Positions 55,930-64,000 of a stretch of 64,000 nucleotides of DNA are shown piece after piece; position 1 is the first letter of the stretch; the number at the start of each line of letters is the position of its first letter. Below the pieces are notes generated by a model, which had not been told where the DNA came from, did no database searches, and saw only the letters and a program-made list of their open reading frames with translations. The DNA lies in contig NZ_CP034929.1 of assembly GCF_004014875.1 (NCBI RefSeq), forward strand, positions 2,604,001-2,668,000, written 5' to 3'. This stretch comes from Nocardioides yefusunii. GTDB taxonomy: Bacteria; Actinomycetota; Actinomycetes; Propionibacteriales; Nocardioidaceae. A program made the position numbers and the translations under genes.

Positions 55930-57510
55930 ATGAACGAGCAGCCCCCGTACGACCCGACGCAGGACCGGCCCACTCCCCCGCCGAACTACTTCGGCGACGA
56001 GGGCCAGGCCTCCCCCCAGCAGAACCGGCACGGCGTCGAGGAGACCCGACCGATCGCCGCGCAGCCGGCCACCACGGCCCAGGCACCCCGCGTGATCCCG
56101 CCGGCCGCTGCCGCCGCCGCGCTCGCCGAAGCACAGGTCGCCCAGGCCCACGCCGCTCCGGCCCCTCAACGCCCCCAGCCCGTGACGCAGCCCGTGACGC
56201 AGTCGGTCGAGCACACCGCCGTCCTGGGGACCTCCTGGGACCCGTACAGCCAGGGTGAGGCGGCCCGTGCCGCAGCCGAGGCCACCGCGAAGGCCCCGAA
56301 GAAGCGCCGCGGTGCCGCAGCCGGTATCGCGCTGGGCTCCCTCGTCCTCGGTGCCGTCGCCGGTTTCGGTGGCGCAGCGCTCTACGACGCCATCGACGAC
56401 GACGCGTCCTCCACCTCCGGAATCACCTCGTCCTCGGCCAACGTCATCGACCAGGGCCGTTCCGACGCCGGCACCGGCACCGTCGAGTCCGTTGCCGCGA
56501 AGGTTCTGCCTTCCGTCGTGCAGATCGAGGTCGCGGGTTCGAGCGGCTCGGGCACCGGCTCCGGCATCGTGCTCTCCGAGGACGGGCGGATCCTGACCAA
56601 CAACCACGTCGTCGACGGCATGGGCGCCGACGCCACCGTCCGGGTCGCGTTCAACGACGGCACCCGCGCGAAGGCGAAGATCCTCGGCACCGACCCGCTC
56701 ACCGACACCGCCGTGATCCAGGCAGAGGGCGTCTCCGGACTCACCCCGGCCACCATCGGCAAGTCCTCCAACCTGCAGGTCGGTCAGCAGGTCGTCGCGA
56801 TCGGCGCCCCGTACGGTCTCACCTCGACGGTGACCTCGGGCATCGTGAGCGCCCTGGACCGCCCGGTCAACGTCGGTTCGGCGGACTCCGCGGGCAACTC
56901 CACCACCTACCCCGCGATCCAGACCGACGCCGCGATCAACCCCGGCAACTCCGGTGGTCCGCTGGTCGACATGACCGGGTCGGTGGTCGGCATCAACTCC
57001 TCGATCCGTACCGCCGGGTCCGGAGCCACCGACAGCTCCTCGGCCGGATCGATCGGCCTGGGCTTCTCGATCCCGATGGACCCGATGATGGCGATCATCG
57101 ACCAGATGTCGAAGGGCGAGACCCCCACCCACGCACGTCTGGGCATCACGGTCACCAACCCCGACAGCGCCTCGGCCGAGATCGGCGCACTCGTCGACAA
57201 GGTCACCGAGGACTCCGCCGCGGCCAAGGGTGGCCTGAAGGCGAAGGACGTCATCACGAAGGTCGACGACAACGTCATCGACTCCTCCGACGACCTCGTC
57301 GCGACCGTGCGCACCTACCGCCCCGGCGACAAGGTCACCGTCACCTACCTGCGTGACGGCAAGGAGGCCACCGCGTCGGTGACCCTGGCCAGCGACGAAG
57401 GCCAGGTCGCCTCGACCCCGCAGGACGAGTCCGACGACCAGGGTGCGGAGCAGAACGGCCCGCAGCAGTTGCCGAACGGCGGCTGGGGCTCCTTCCCCTG
57501 GAGCCGCTGA
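55930..57510 (+). CDS. HtrA-like serine protease with PDZ domain, membrane-anchored
   Basis: 526 residues. Cytoplasmic Pro/Gln/Ala-rich N-terminus (~1-120), one transmembrane helix (~135-155), then an extracytoplasmic trypsin-like domain with His in LTNNHVVDG, Asp in TDTAVIQ and Ser in NPGNSGGPLVD, and a PDZ domain (~395-485, AAKGGLKAKDVITKVDDNVI). It is a PepD/HtrA-type protease for envelope protein quality control. ATG 55930; a YANNNT-like CAGAGT lies 7 nt before it. The end is Gln/Gly-rich. Terminated by a hairpin shared with tetR. Confidence 0.93.
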   Translation: MNEQPPYDPTQDRPTPPPNYFGDEGQASPQQNRHGVEETRPIAAQPATTAQAPRVIPPAAAAAALAEAQVAQAHAAPAPQRPQPVTQPVTQSVEHTAVLGTSWDPYSQGEAARAAAEATAKAPKKRRGAAAGIALGSLVLGAVAGFGGAALYDAIDDDASSTSGITSSSANVIDQGRSDAGTGTVESVAAKVLPSVVQIEVAGSSGSGTGSGIVLSEDGRILTNNHVVDGMGADATVRVAFNDGTRAKAKILGTDPLTDTAVIQAEGVSGLTPATIGKSSNLQVGQQVVAIGAPYGLTSTVTSGIVSALDRPVNVGSADSAGNSTTYPAIQTDAAINPGNSGGPLVDMTGSVVGINSSIRTAGSGATDSSSAGSIGLGFSIPMDPMMAIIDQMSKGETPTHARLGITVTNPDSASAEIGALVDKVTEDSAAAKGGLKAKDVITKVDDNVIDSSDDLVATVRTYRPGDKVTVTYLRDGKEATASVTLASDEGQVASTPQDESDDQGAEQNGPQQLPNGGWGSFPWSR

Positions 57511-57609
57511 CCAGGTAAACCAGATCTCGGCCCGCCACGGGTCGTACGAGCCGACGACGCTGGCGCCACACCACCGATCGGCTCTCCTCAGCAGTCACGT
57601 GTCGAGGAG

Positions 57610-57650
57610 CGAGGGGCCGCCCACCGCAGCATGCGGTGGGCGGCCCCTCG
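57610..57650. terminator. Bidirectional terminator between the htrA-like gene and tetR
   Basis: Perfect 19-bp stem (57610-57628 with 57632-57650) with a 3-nt loop. It is 5 nt after the tetR stop and 100 nt after the protease stop. Confidence 0.85.
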
Positions 57651-57655
57651 TCATG

Positions 57656-58288
57656 TCAGCGGGTGGGAACGCCCACCATCCGGAGCACCAGTGCACGGTG
57701 GTGCTCCGCGAGGTCACGGGGAGTCCATCCGGCATCGGTCTCGAACCACCGGGCCACGTCGATCCCCAGCGACAGGATCGCGGCCGCGGTCATCGCGACC
57801 GATCCGACGGTGAAGGCACCGGCGTCGACGCCGCTCTGCACCAGGGCGCGCACCTGGGCGTCCATCGAGCGCCGCATCGAACGTACTTCACGCAGGTGCT
57901 CGGGCGAGAGCGAGGTGAGCTCGTAGTTCACGACGCGGGCCACGGTGTGGTTGACGGCGTGGTGTTCGACGAAGTCCACGACGAGGCGCTCCAGCGCAGC
58001 CACCGGGTCATCCGTCGAGGCGATCGCCCCCTCCACGATCGCCAGGGTCTGGGCGTGTCCGGTGGAGGAGATCAGGTGCAGCACCTCCTCCTTGGAGCGG
58101 TGGTGGACGTACAGCGCGGCCGGACTCATGCCAGCCCGCGAGGCGATGTCGCGGGTGGTCGTGCCGTGGAACCCCTTGGCCGCGAACGCTTCCACGGCAG
58201 CGTGGTAGAGGCGCGCCCGGGCGCCGCTCAGCTCCAGACCGTACGGGGCCGTCGTGGTGCTCTCGGAACCGTTGACGTCGACGTTCAC
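57656..58288 (-). CDS. TetR-family transcriptional regulator
   Basis: 210 residues. N-terminal helix-turn-helix (~22-68: LYHAAVEAFAAKGFHGTTTRDIASRAGMSPAALYVHHRSKEE, given here by key parts FAAKGFHGTTTRDIA and SPAALYVHH) and a helical ligand-binding part typical of regulators of acyl-CoA or sterol catabolism (FVEHHAVNHTVARVVNYEL). GTG 58288 with a leaderless -10 box 7 nt upstream. It is divergent from the SDR-phosphotransferase-dehydrogenase operon, and a palindrome lies in the promoter, so autoregulation and repression of that operon by acyl-CoA-type ligands is likely. Confidence 0.9.
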   Translation of the reverse strand: MNVDVNGSESTTTAPYGLELSGARARLYHAAVEAFAAKGFHGTTTRDIASRAGMSPAALYVHHRSKEEVLHLISSTGHAQTLAIVEGAIASTDDPVAALERLVVDFVEHHAVNHTVARVVNYELTSLSPEHLREVRSMRRSMDAQVRALVQSGVDAGAFTVGSVAMTAAAILSLGIDVARWFETDAGWTPRDLAEHHRALVLRMVGVPTR

Positions 58289-58295
58289 GAGTGGG

Positions 58296-58325
58296 AATGT
58301 AGCCCCTGAGCGAGCGCTTAGTCAC
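58296..58325 (-). promoter_or_regulatory. Promoter of tetR (leaderless)
   Basis: Minus strand: -35 GTGACT (58320-58325), 18-bp spacer, -10 TACATT (58296-58301), 7 nt before the GTG. The operator at 58306-58321 fills the spacer. Confidence 0.55.
58306..58321. promoter_or_regulatory. TetR-type operator between tetR and the SDR operon
   Basis: CTGAGCG-AG-CGCTTAG, a 16-bp near-perfect palindrome (one mismatched pair between arms) of the AGCG...CGCT type bound by TetR regulators of fatty acid and acyl-CoA catabolism. It sits 41 bp before the SDR start, and inside the tetR promoter spacer. Confidence 0.75.
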
Positions 58326-58362
58326 GGGCGGGTCCACCTGCCCACCACCCTGGGGAGGGAAC

Positions 58363-59115
58363 GTGCGAGGACTGGACGGCAAGGTCGCCGTGGTCACCGG
58401 AGCGAGTCGCGGAATCGGCCTCGGCATCGCCGAACGCCTGGTCGCCGAGGGCGTGAAGGTCGTGATCACGGCCCGGAAGGCGGACGCCCTCGCCGAGGCC
58501 GTCGCGCATCTCGGCGGACCCGAGGTGGCCTTGGGCGTGGCCGGCAACGCCGCGGACGCCGCACACCGTGACGAGGTGGTGCAGCGGGCGCTGGAGACCT
58601 TCGGACGCCTCGACCTCCTGGTCAACAACACCGGCATCAACCCCGCCTACGGCCCGTTGGTCGATCTCGACCTCGACGCGGCCCGCAAGATCCTCGAGAC
58701 CAACGCCGTCACCGGTCTGGCCTGGGTCCAGGCCACCCACCGGGCGTGGATGGCCGAGCACGGCGGTGCGGTCGTCAACGTCTCCTCCGTGGCGGGCCTC
58801 AAGCCGGCGCACGGGATCGCGTTCTACGGCGCCAGCAAGGCGACCGTCATCAGCCTCACCGAGTCGTTGGCCGTCGAACTCGGGCCCGTGGTCCGGGTCA
58901 ACGGTGTCGCACCCGCGGTGGTGAAGACCCGCTTCGCCGCAGCACTGTACGAAGGCAAGGAGGCCGAGGTGGCCGACACCTACCCCATGAAGCGGTTGGG
59001 CACGCCGGAGGACATCGCCGCCGCCGTCGCGTTCCTGCTCTCCGACGACGCCGGATGGATCACCGGCCAGACCGTCACCGTCGACGGTGGGCTCACGCTC
59101 ACCGGTGGCGTGTGA
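58363..59115 (+). CDS. Short-chain dehydrogenase/reductase (FabG-like)
   Basis: 250 residues. Classical SDR: cofactor motif VTGASRGIGLGIAERL (~12-20), NNTGINPAYG, catalytic Ser-Tyr-Lys in VNVSSVAGLKPAHGIAFYGASKATV (Tyr ~152), and GWITGQTVTVDGG near the end. The likely step is oxidation of a hydroxyacyl-CoA or reduction of a ketoacyl-CoA. GTG 58363 with GGGGAGGGA upstream. First gene of an operon with a phosphotransferase and acyl-CoA dehydrogenase. Confidence 0.93.
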   Translation: MRGLDGKVAVVTGASRGIGLGIAERLVAEGVKVVITARKADALAEAVAHLGGPEVALGVAGNAADAAHRDEVVQRALETFGRLDLLVNNTGINPAYGPLVDLDLDAARKILETNAVTGLAWVQATHRAWMAEHGGAVVNVSSVAGLKPAHGIAFYGASKATVISLTESLAVELGPVVRVNGVAPAVVKTRFAAALYEGKEAEVADTYPMKRLGTPEDIAAAVAFLLSDDAGWITGQTVTVDGGLTLTGGV

Positions 59116-59125
59116 GGAGGACCTG

Positions 59126-60238
59126 ATGACCACCCCACCCCCGCCCGCCGACGCATCGGCCGGCACTGACGTCCCCGGACTGGACCTCGCCGCGTTCGGT
59201 GCCTGGTTCGCCACGCACGGCGACACCGAGGTCGACCACGACGACACCACCGTCTGGTCGGCCCAGCTGATCACCGGCGGCAAGTCCAACCTCACCTACA
59301 CCGTCTCCGACGGCACCCACGAGTGGATCCTGCGGCGTCCCCCGCTCGGCCACGTCCAGGCCACCGCCCACGACATGGCGCGTGAGTACCGGGTGATGAG
59401 CGCCCTGGCCCCCACCGCAGTACCGGTCCCAGGCACCGTCGGGCTCTGCACCGACCCGACGGTGATGGGCGCCAATTTCTACGTCATGGAGAAGGTCGAG
59501 GGCGTCCCCTACCGCAGCGTCGACGAACTGGTGCGCTTCTCCCCCGAGACCACCGCCCGGCTGGGCGACACCATGGTGCGGGTCCTCGCCGACCTGCACG
59601 GCGTCGATCCCGCCTCTGTCGCCCTGAGCGACTTCGGGCGGCCCGCAGGCTTCCTCACCCGACAGGTGAAGCGGTGGGGCCGGCAGTTGGAGGGGTCACG
59701 CACCCGCGACCTCCCCGACGCCGACGCGCTGCTGCTGCACCTGCTCGACCACGTCCCCGCCGGCGACGCCGACCGTGACGCGCGCAGTGCCTCGATCGTC
59801 CACGGCGACTACCGCCTCGACAATCTCCTCGCCGTGCCCACCGACGACGAGCCGGTCAAGGCCGTCGTCGACTGGGAGATGTCGACGTTGGGCGACCCGC
59901 TCACCGACCTCGCGCTGCTGCTCGTCTACGACCGGGTGGCGCACATGGTGCCTGCTCTCGGGATCAGTGACGTCGCCGACGCCCCCGGCTACCCCTCGGG
60001 AGCCGAGATCGTCGAGAAGTACGCACAGCTGCGCGGACTCGACTCCGACGCGATCGCGCACTCCATGCAGTTCCACCTGGGCCTGGCCCACTTCAAGCTC
60101 GCCGTGATCCTCGAGGGGATCAACCGCCGCTACCTCGACGGCCAGACCGTCGGCGACGGCTTCGCCACCATCGGCACCGCCGTCGAGCCGCTGCTGGCCG
60201 CCGGACTGGCCGCCGCCCGAGGAGAGGAGACCCTCTGA
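59126..60238 (+). CDS. Phosphotransferase family protein (aminoglycoside-phosphotransferase fold, ACAD10/LvaA-like)
   Basis: 370 residues. APH/choline-kinase-like kinase fold: FVTHG-like N-lobe with LITGGKSNLTYTV, ILRRPPLGHVQATAHDM, LADLHGVDP, the Brenner motif IVHGDYRLDNLL and the metal-binding VVDWEMSTLGDPLTDLALLL. Proteins of this subfamily occur beside or fused to acyl-CoA dehydrogenases (ACAD10/11) and include LvaA, which phosphorylates 4-hydroxyacyl-CoA. The start codon ATG 59126 has GGAGG 5 nt upstream. TGATG overlap with the acyl-CoA dehydrogenase gene. Confidence 0.9.
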   Translation: MTTPPPPADASAGTDVPGLDLAAFGAWFATHGDTEVDHDDTTVWSAQLITGGKSNLTYTVSDGTHEWILRRPPLGHVQATAHDMAREYRVMSALAPTAVPVPGTVGLCTDPTVMGANFYVMEKVEGVPYRSVDELVRFSPETTARLGDTMVRVLADLHGVDPASVALSDFGRPAGFLTRQVKRWGRQLEGSRTRDLPDADALLLHLLDHVPAGDADRDARSASIVHGDYRLDNLLAVPTDDEPVKAVVDWEMSTLGDPLTDLALLLVYDRVAHMVPALGISDVADAPGYPSGAEIVEKYAQLRGLDSDAIAHSMQFHLGLAHFKLAVILEGINRRYLDGQTVGDGFATIGTAVEPLLAAGLAAARGEETL

Positions 60239-61479
60239 TGCAGTTCGGTTTCGACGACCGCACCCAGGCCCTGGTCGCGGAGATGCGCGACTTCTTCGAC
60301 ACCCACGTCCTGGCGTCGGAGAAGGTCTTCGGTGAGCAGCTCGACGCACTCGATGACCGCTTCGCGTTCACCCGGACCCAGGTGGTGCGCGACCTCCAGG
60401 CCGAGGCCCGTGCGCGGGGGCTGTGGAACCTCTTCCTCCCCGCCGGCAGCGACCCCGACGGTCTGGGTGCCGGCCTGACCAACCTGCAGTACGCCCCGCT
60501 GGCGGAGATCTCGGGGGCCAGCCCCAACCTCGGGCCGGTCGCGATGAACTGCGCGGCGCCCGACACCGGCAACATGGAGGTGCTGCACCTCTTCGGCACG
60601 CCGGAGCAGAAGGAGCGCTGGCTGACGCCGCTGCTGGCCGGCGAGATCCGTTCGGCGTTCGCGATGACCGAACCCGACGTCGCCTCCTCCGACGCCACCA
60701 ACGTCCAACTCTCGATCACCCGCGACGGCGACGAGTACGTGATCAACGGCCGCAAGTGGTGGATCACCGGAGCGATGAACCCCGACTGCACCGTGTTCAT
60801 CGTGATGGGGAAGACCGATCCCGACGCGGCCCGGCACCGCCAGCAGTCGATGGTGCTGGTCCCCCGCGACACCCCCGGTCTCACGGTGCTGCGGCCGATG
60901 GAGGTCTTCGGTTGGGACGACCACGAGCACGGTGGTCACGCCGAACTCGTCTTCACCGACGTCCGGGTCCCGGCCTCCCACCTGATCGGTGAGGAGGGCG
61001 GCGGGTTCGCGATCGCCCAGGCCCGGTTGGGGCCGGGGCGTATCCACCACTGCATGCGCACCATCGGGATCGCCGAACGTGCCCTGTCGCTGATGTGTGC
61101 CCGGGTCGACGAACGGGTCGCGTTCGGACGTCCGATCTCCGAGCAGGGGGTCGTGCGGGACTGGATCGCCACCGCTCGGATCGAGATCGAGCAGCTGCGT
61201 CTGCTCACCTTGAAGACAGCATGGTTGATGGACACCGTCGGCACCCGAGGCGCACACACCGAGATCCAGGCGATCAAGATCGCTGTGCCACGCACGGTCC
61301 AGAAGATCCTGGACAACGCGATCCAGGCCCACGGCGCCGGGGGCGTCAGCCAGGACTTCCCGCTCTCGATGATGCACGCCGGGGTTCGTACGTTGCGTCT
61401 CGCGGACGGCCCCGACGAGGTCCACGTGAACTCGTTGGCGAAGGCAGAACTGAAGCGGCAGGCCGCTGCTCGGGGGTGA
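60238..61479 (+). CDS. Acyl-CoA dehydrogenase (ACAD10/11 / LvaC-like)
   Basis: 413 residues. FAD acyl-CoA dehydrogenase fold: an N-terminal helical part, AFAMTEPDVASSDATNVQ (FAD-binding strand), GRKWWITGAMNPDC, RIHHCMRTIGIAERALSLM, and QAHGAGGVSQDFPLS near the end. Its translational coupling to a phosphotransferase points to the branch that eliminates a phosphorylated hydroxyl from an acyl-CoA, rather than ordinary beta-oxidation. The start ATG 60238 overlaps the previous stop by one base. Confidence 0.92.
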   Translation: MQFGFDDRTQALVAEMRDFFDTHVLASEKVFGEQLDALDDRFAFTRTQVVRDLQAEARARGLWNLFLPAGSDPDGLGAGLTNLQYAPLAEISGASPNLGPVAMNCAAPDTGNMEVLHLFGTPEQKERWLTPLLAGEIRSAFAMTEPDVASSDATNVQLSITRDGDEYVINGRKWWITGAMNPDCTVFIVMGKTDPDAARHRQQSMVLVPRDTPGLTVLRPMEVFGWDDHEHGGHAELVFTDVRVPASHLIGEEGGGFAIAQARLGPGRIHHCMRTIGIAERALSLMCARVDERVAFGRPISEQGVVRDWIATARIEIEQLRLLTLKTAWLMDTVGTRGAHTEIQAIKIAVPRTVQKILDNAIQAHGAGGVSQDFPLSMMHAGVRTLRLADGPDEVHVNSLAKAELKRQAAARG

Positions 61480-61553
61480 GAAAGAGTCGTCTCGCAGACC
61501 GAAACCTGCCGACTCCTCCCACATCACCGCCCAGAAGAGCGTTGGATGTACCC

Positions 61554-62864
61554 ATGAAGCGTCAGTCATGGGGGCCCTCCGTTCGTCGCGTGGTGCTCCG
61601 CACCGCTGCCGGCATCGCGTCTAAGTTGTCACGTGGCGGCGGCGGCATCGACCTCTCGGCGATCAAGCGATTCCCCGAGCACACGCACTTCGTCCTGCAG
61701 CGCAACGCCGTGGACCCGGTGCCGCGGCTCGCCGAGGTGCGTGCCGCCGAGCCGGTGCACAAGGTCGCCAGCATCCTCGGGATGGACGTCTGGCTCGTCA
61801 CCGGTGACGACGCCGCCCGCGAGACGCTGGTCAACTCCGACGACCTGCGCAACGACCTGCGTGACCTGCTCGGCAAGCGCACGCGGAGTGCGGCCGAGCA
61901 GGTCGGCGGTCTGGGCATGACCGACGCCCCTGACCACACCCGCCTGCGCAAAATGCTGACCCCAGAGTTCACCAAGCGTCGTCTGGCACGCCTGGAGCCC
62001 GCGATCAACGAGGTCGTCAAGCGTTCCCTCGACGACATGGCGGCGGCCGGACCGGTCGTCGACCTGGTCGACATGTTCGGTTTCCAGATCCCCTACCAGG
62101 TGATCTGCGACCTCCTGGGCCTGCCTGAGGTGGACCGCGACGCGTTCCGGGCCCTGGGCGCCGCGCGCTTCGACCTCTCCCAGGGCGGCGTCGGCAGCTT
62201 CGACGCGGCCAAGAGCACCCGTGAGTTCCTGATCGACCTGTGCGAGCGTCAGAAGACCGAGCGCACCATCCACCCCGACGGTCTTCTCGCCGGAATCATC
62301 GACTCCTACGGCGGGGACTTCGACGCGGTGGAGGTCGGCGGTCTCGCCGACGGCGTCTTCATCGGCGGGTACGAGACCTCGGCCTCGATGCTGTCACTGG
62401 GCACCTACGTCCTGCTCCAGAACCCGGAGTACTACTCCCTGCTCCGCACCGGTTCGGAGGAGGAGGTCGCGGCCGTCGTCGAGGAACTCCTCCGTTATGT
62501 GTGCCCGGTGCAGGTGGCATTCCCCCGCTTCGCTCGCCGAGACTTCACTCTCGCCGGGGTGCGGATCCGTCAGGGTGACGTGGTGCTGACCAGTCTGGCC
62601 GGTTCCAACCGTGACGACACCGCGCACGCTGCCGGGGACTCCTTCGACCCGACCCTGCCGAGCGCCGGGCATCTTGCCTTCGGCCACGGTCTGCACCGCT
62701 GCGTCGGCGCCGAGTTGGCGCGGATGGAGCTGCGTCAGGCGCTGCGTGCGCTCGCGACGCAGTTCCCCGATCTCTCGCTCGCGGTCTCCCCCGACGAGCT
62801 CGTCTTCTCCCCGCTCTCCGCGGTCTACTCGGTGGAGGCCCTGCCGGTGCGCCTGCAGGCCTGA
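61554..62864 (+). CDS. Cytochrome P450
   Basis: 436 residues. Soluble bacterial P450: I-helix GGYETSASML (~265), ExxR in EELLRYV, heme loop FGHGLHRCVGAELARMEL with the proximal Cys. ATG 61554 (MKRQSWGPS); the sequence before it is not conserved. It starts 74 bp after the acyl-CoA dehydrogenase in the same direction and could be part of the same transcript. A substrate related to a hydroxylated fatty acid or alicyclic compound would fit the operon; this is inferred. Convergent with the reductase, 31 bp between stops. Confidence 0.92.
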   Translation: MKRQSWGPSVRRVVLRTAAGIASKLSRGGGGIDLSAIKRFPEHTHFVLQRNAVDPVPRLAEVRAAEPVHKVASILGMDVWLVTGDDAARETLVNSDDLRNDLRDLLGKRTRSAAEQVGGLGMTDAPDHTRLRKMLTPEFTKRRLARLEPAINEVVKRSLDDMAAAGPVVDLVDMFGFQIPYQVICDLLGLPEVDRDAFRALGAARFDLSQGGVGSFDAAKSTREFLIDLCERQKTERTIHPDGLLAGIIDSYGGDFDAVEVGGLADGVFIGGYETSASMLSLGTYVLLQNPEYYSLLRTGSEEEVAAVVEELLRYVCPVQVAFPRFARRDFTLAGVRIRQGDVVLTSLAGSNRDDTAHAAGDSFDPTLPSAGHLAFGHGLHRCVGAELARMELRQALRALATQFPDLSLAVSPDELVFSPLSAVYSVEALPVRLQA

Positions 62865-62895
62865 TCCCACGTCGGGCGCAGCACGCAGAGTCGTC

Positions 62896-64000
62896 TCAGA
62901 GACGTTCGGCGAGGCGGCGAGCGGCGATCTGCACGATCTCCCACGCCGTCGCCACCGGCGGGGCGTAGGCGAGGTCCATCCAGGCGAGGTCGTCGACGGT
63001 GCCACCGAAGTGGAGCACCGCAGCAGCGGTGTCGATCCGCTTCCCAGCTCCCTGCCCACCGACGATCTCGACCGACAGCAGACGACGGGTGGTCCGGTCG
63101 GCACCGACCCGGACCGCGATCGGTCGGGCCTCGGGCATGTACCCGGTGGCAGTGGTGCCTTCGGTGGTGAGGAAGACGGCGTCCCACGCCAGGTCAGCGG
63201 CAGCGTCGCTCAGTTGGGCGTCAAGGATGCCGGTCCGGGCGATCTCGACGTGGACGTCGCCGTGGGCGAAGCGGGTGATGGAGGTGCCCAGCGCTCCGGG
63301 GAACCGGGCGACGGGCTCGAGACCAGCGATGCTGCGGACGATGTTCTCCCCCGCCTGGCGTCCGGCCTTGTTGGCGTGGGTGCCGAGCGGAGCGAAGGTG
63401 CGGTGGCCGCTCTCGGCGATCACCTCGCAGCAGTCGCCGGCCGACCACGCGATGCCCGACTGGTCCGCGGCGTCGATCCGGCCGAACGCGTCGGGGTGCA
63501 GGGCCCGTCGTCGTCCGTGCAGCAACGTCTCGTCGTCGATGAATCCCGTGGCGGGAACGACGCCGATCGCGAGGACGACGTGGTCGGCAGCGACCGTGGC
63601 GTCGTCGAGCACGACGCCCGTGACGCGCCCGTCCTCGTGCGCCAGTCCCCGCACCTCGGAGTGCTCACGCAGGTCGACGCCGGCGGCGCGCAGTGCGGCG
63701 GCGACACGGGCGGTGGTCTCGGCGGAGAACGAGCTCAGGACGCGGGAACGGGTCAGCATCGTGACCTGCAGGCCCCGCCGGAGCGCGGCCTCAGCCATCT
63801 CGACACCGATGTACCCACCGCCGGCGACGACGGCCCGTTGACCGGGTTCGAGCGCGGCCGCCCAGGCAGCGGCGTCGTCGAGGGTCTTGGCGTGGCGGAC
63901 CCCGTCGAGCAGGTGCCCGTCGTGCAGTGCCCATGCCGGCGTCACCGGTGCAGCACCGGTGGCGACCATGACGTGGTCGAAGGCGAGGGTGCCGCGCGTC
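62896..64000 (-). CDS. FAD/NAD-linked oxidoreductase (pyridine nucleotide-disulfide family), C-terminal part
   Basis: About 368 residues visible; the N-terminus lies beyond position 64000. NAD-binding motif VVAGGGYIGVEMAEAAL, the family signature VLAIGVVPATGFIDDE, GDCCEVIAESG, PLGTHANKAGRQAGENI and the C-terminal dimerisation domain (DAVFLTTEGTTATGYMPEARPI). The pattern of LGTHANKAGR and the AGK-rich dimer domain resembles CoA-disulfide reductase/NADH oxidase-like enzymes. An N-terminal FAD motif and active-site Cys would be upstream and cannot be seen. Confidence 0.85.
   Translation of the reverse strand, partial: TRGTLAFDHVMVATGAAPVTPAWALHDGHLLDGVRHAKTLDDAAAWAAALEPGQRAVVAGGGYIGVEMAEAALRRGLQVTMLTRSRVLSSFSAETTARVAAALRAAGVDLREHSEVRGLAHEDGRVTGVVLDDATVAADHVVLAIGVVPATGFIDDETLLHGRRRALHPDAFGRIDAADQSGIAWSAGDCCEVIAESGHRTFAPLGTHANKAGRQAGENIVRSIAGLEPVARFPGALGTSITRFAHGDVHVEIARTGILDAQLSDAAADLAWDAVFLTTEGTTATGYMPEARPIAVRVGADRTTRRLLSVEIVGGQGAGKRIDTAAAVLHFGGTVDDLAWMDLAYAPPVATAWEIVQIAARRLAERL

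Overview
The window is 64 kb of a high-GC actinobacterial chromosome, most likely a member of the Nocardioidaceae (Nocardioides-like). The evidence is the very high GC, many GTG starts, mycothiol- and F420-type enzymes, HrcA/CIRCE control of groES-groEL, and a gene order that recalls the mycobacterial guaB2-guaB3-choD / groEL1-tsaD-rimI-tsaB-tsaE-alr-nnr-glmS-glmM-rpsI-rplM block. I see no insertion sequence, prophage, CRISPR array, tRNA or rRNA. It reads as core chromosome with a few accessory genes.

Layout. 0-5.5 kb: 5' part of pcrA, a small membrane protein, a LuxR-type response regulator with a PspC-histidine kinase, and a divergent PspC/LiaF-like membrane gene plus a small partner. 5.7-14.7 kb: F420-type LLM oxidoreductase, long-chain acyl-CoA ligase, orphan sugar-binding lipoprotein, a proline-rich membrane protein, an HdeD-like protein, a SulP/STAS transporter and a small lipoprotein. 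14.6-22.4 kb: DUF1254/DUF1214-like protein, MalT-like LuxR regulator, Sap/GAP exporter-like protein, HerA-like ATPase, holin-like membrane protein, an unknown protein and an NYN/OST-HTH protein. 22.4-32.4 kb: guaA, a predicted small RNA, choD-gabD2, glpD, guaB3 and guaB. 32.6-39.7 kb: GT39-like transferase, mscR with an MBL hydrolase, groEL, groES and a SAM methyltransferase. 40-50.5 kb: a ten-gene leftward run glmS-acpS-unknown-nnr-alr-hydrolase-GNAT/tsaE-tsaB-rimI-tsaD. 50.5-57.5 kb: coaA, glmM, rplM-rpsI, gltA and an HtrA protease. 57.6-64 kb: a TetR gene divergent from an SDR-phosphotransferase-acyl-CoA dehydrogenase operon, a P450, and a partial FAD/NAD-linked reductase.

Most interesting non-coding signals. 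(1) A candidate 6C-like sRNA between choD and guaA, with its own promoter, two hairpins with matching C-rich loops, and a terminator. (2) A recurring TANNNT box 6-8 nt before the start codon of at least ten genes, which predicts leaderless mRNAs. (3) A perfect 58-bp intergenic palindrome (36084-36141) and two related-looking inverted repeats. (4) A 16-bp TetR-type operator inside the tetR promoter spacer. (5) Two CIRCE elements before groES. (6) Three 11-bp tandem repeats in the PspC divergent promoter region.

Metabolically, the SDR + aminoglycoside-phosphotransferase-like + acyl-CoA dehydrogenase trio resembles the LvaA/LvaC logic of phosphorylating a hydroxyacyl-CoA so the hydroxyl can be eliminated. 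With the TetR and P450 neighbours this is the best candidate for a little-described pathway in the window.
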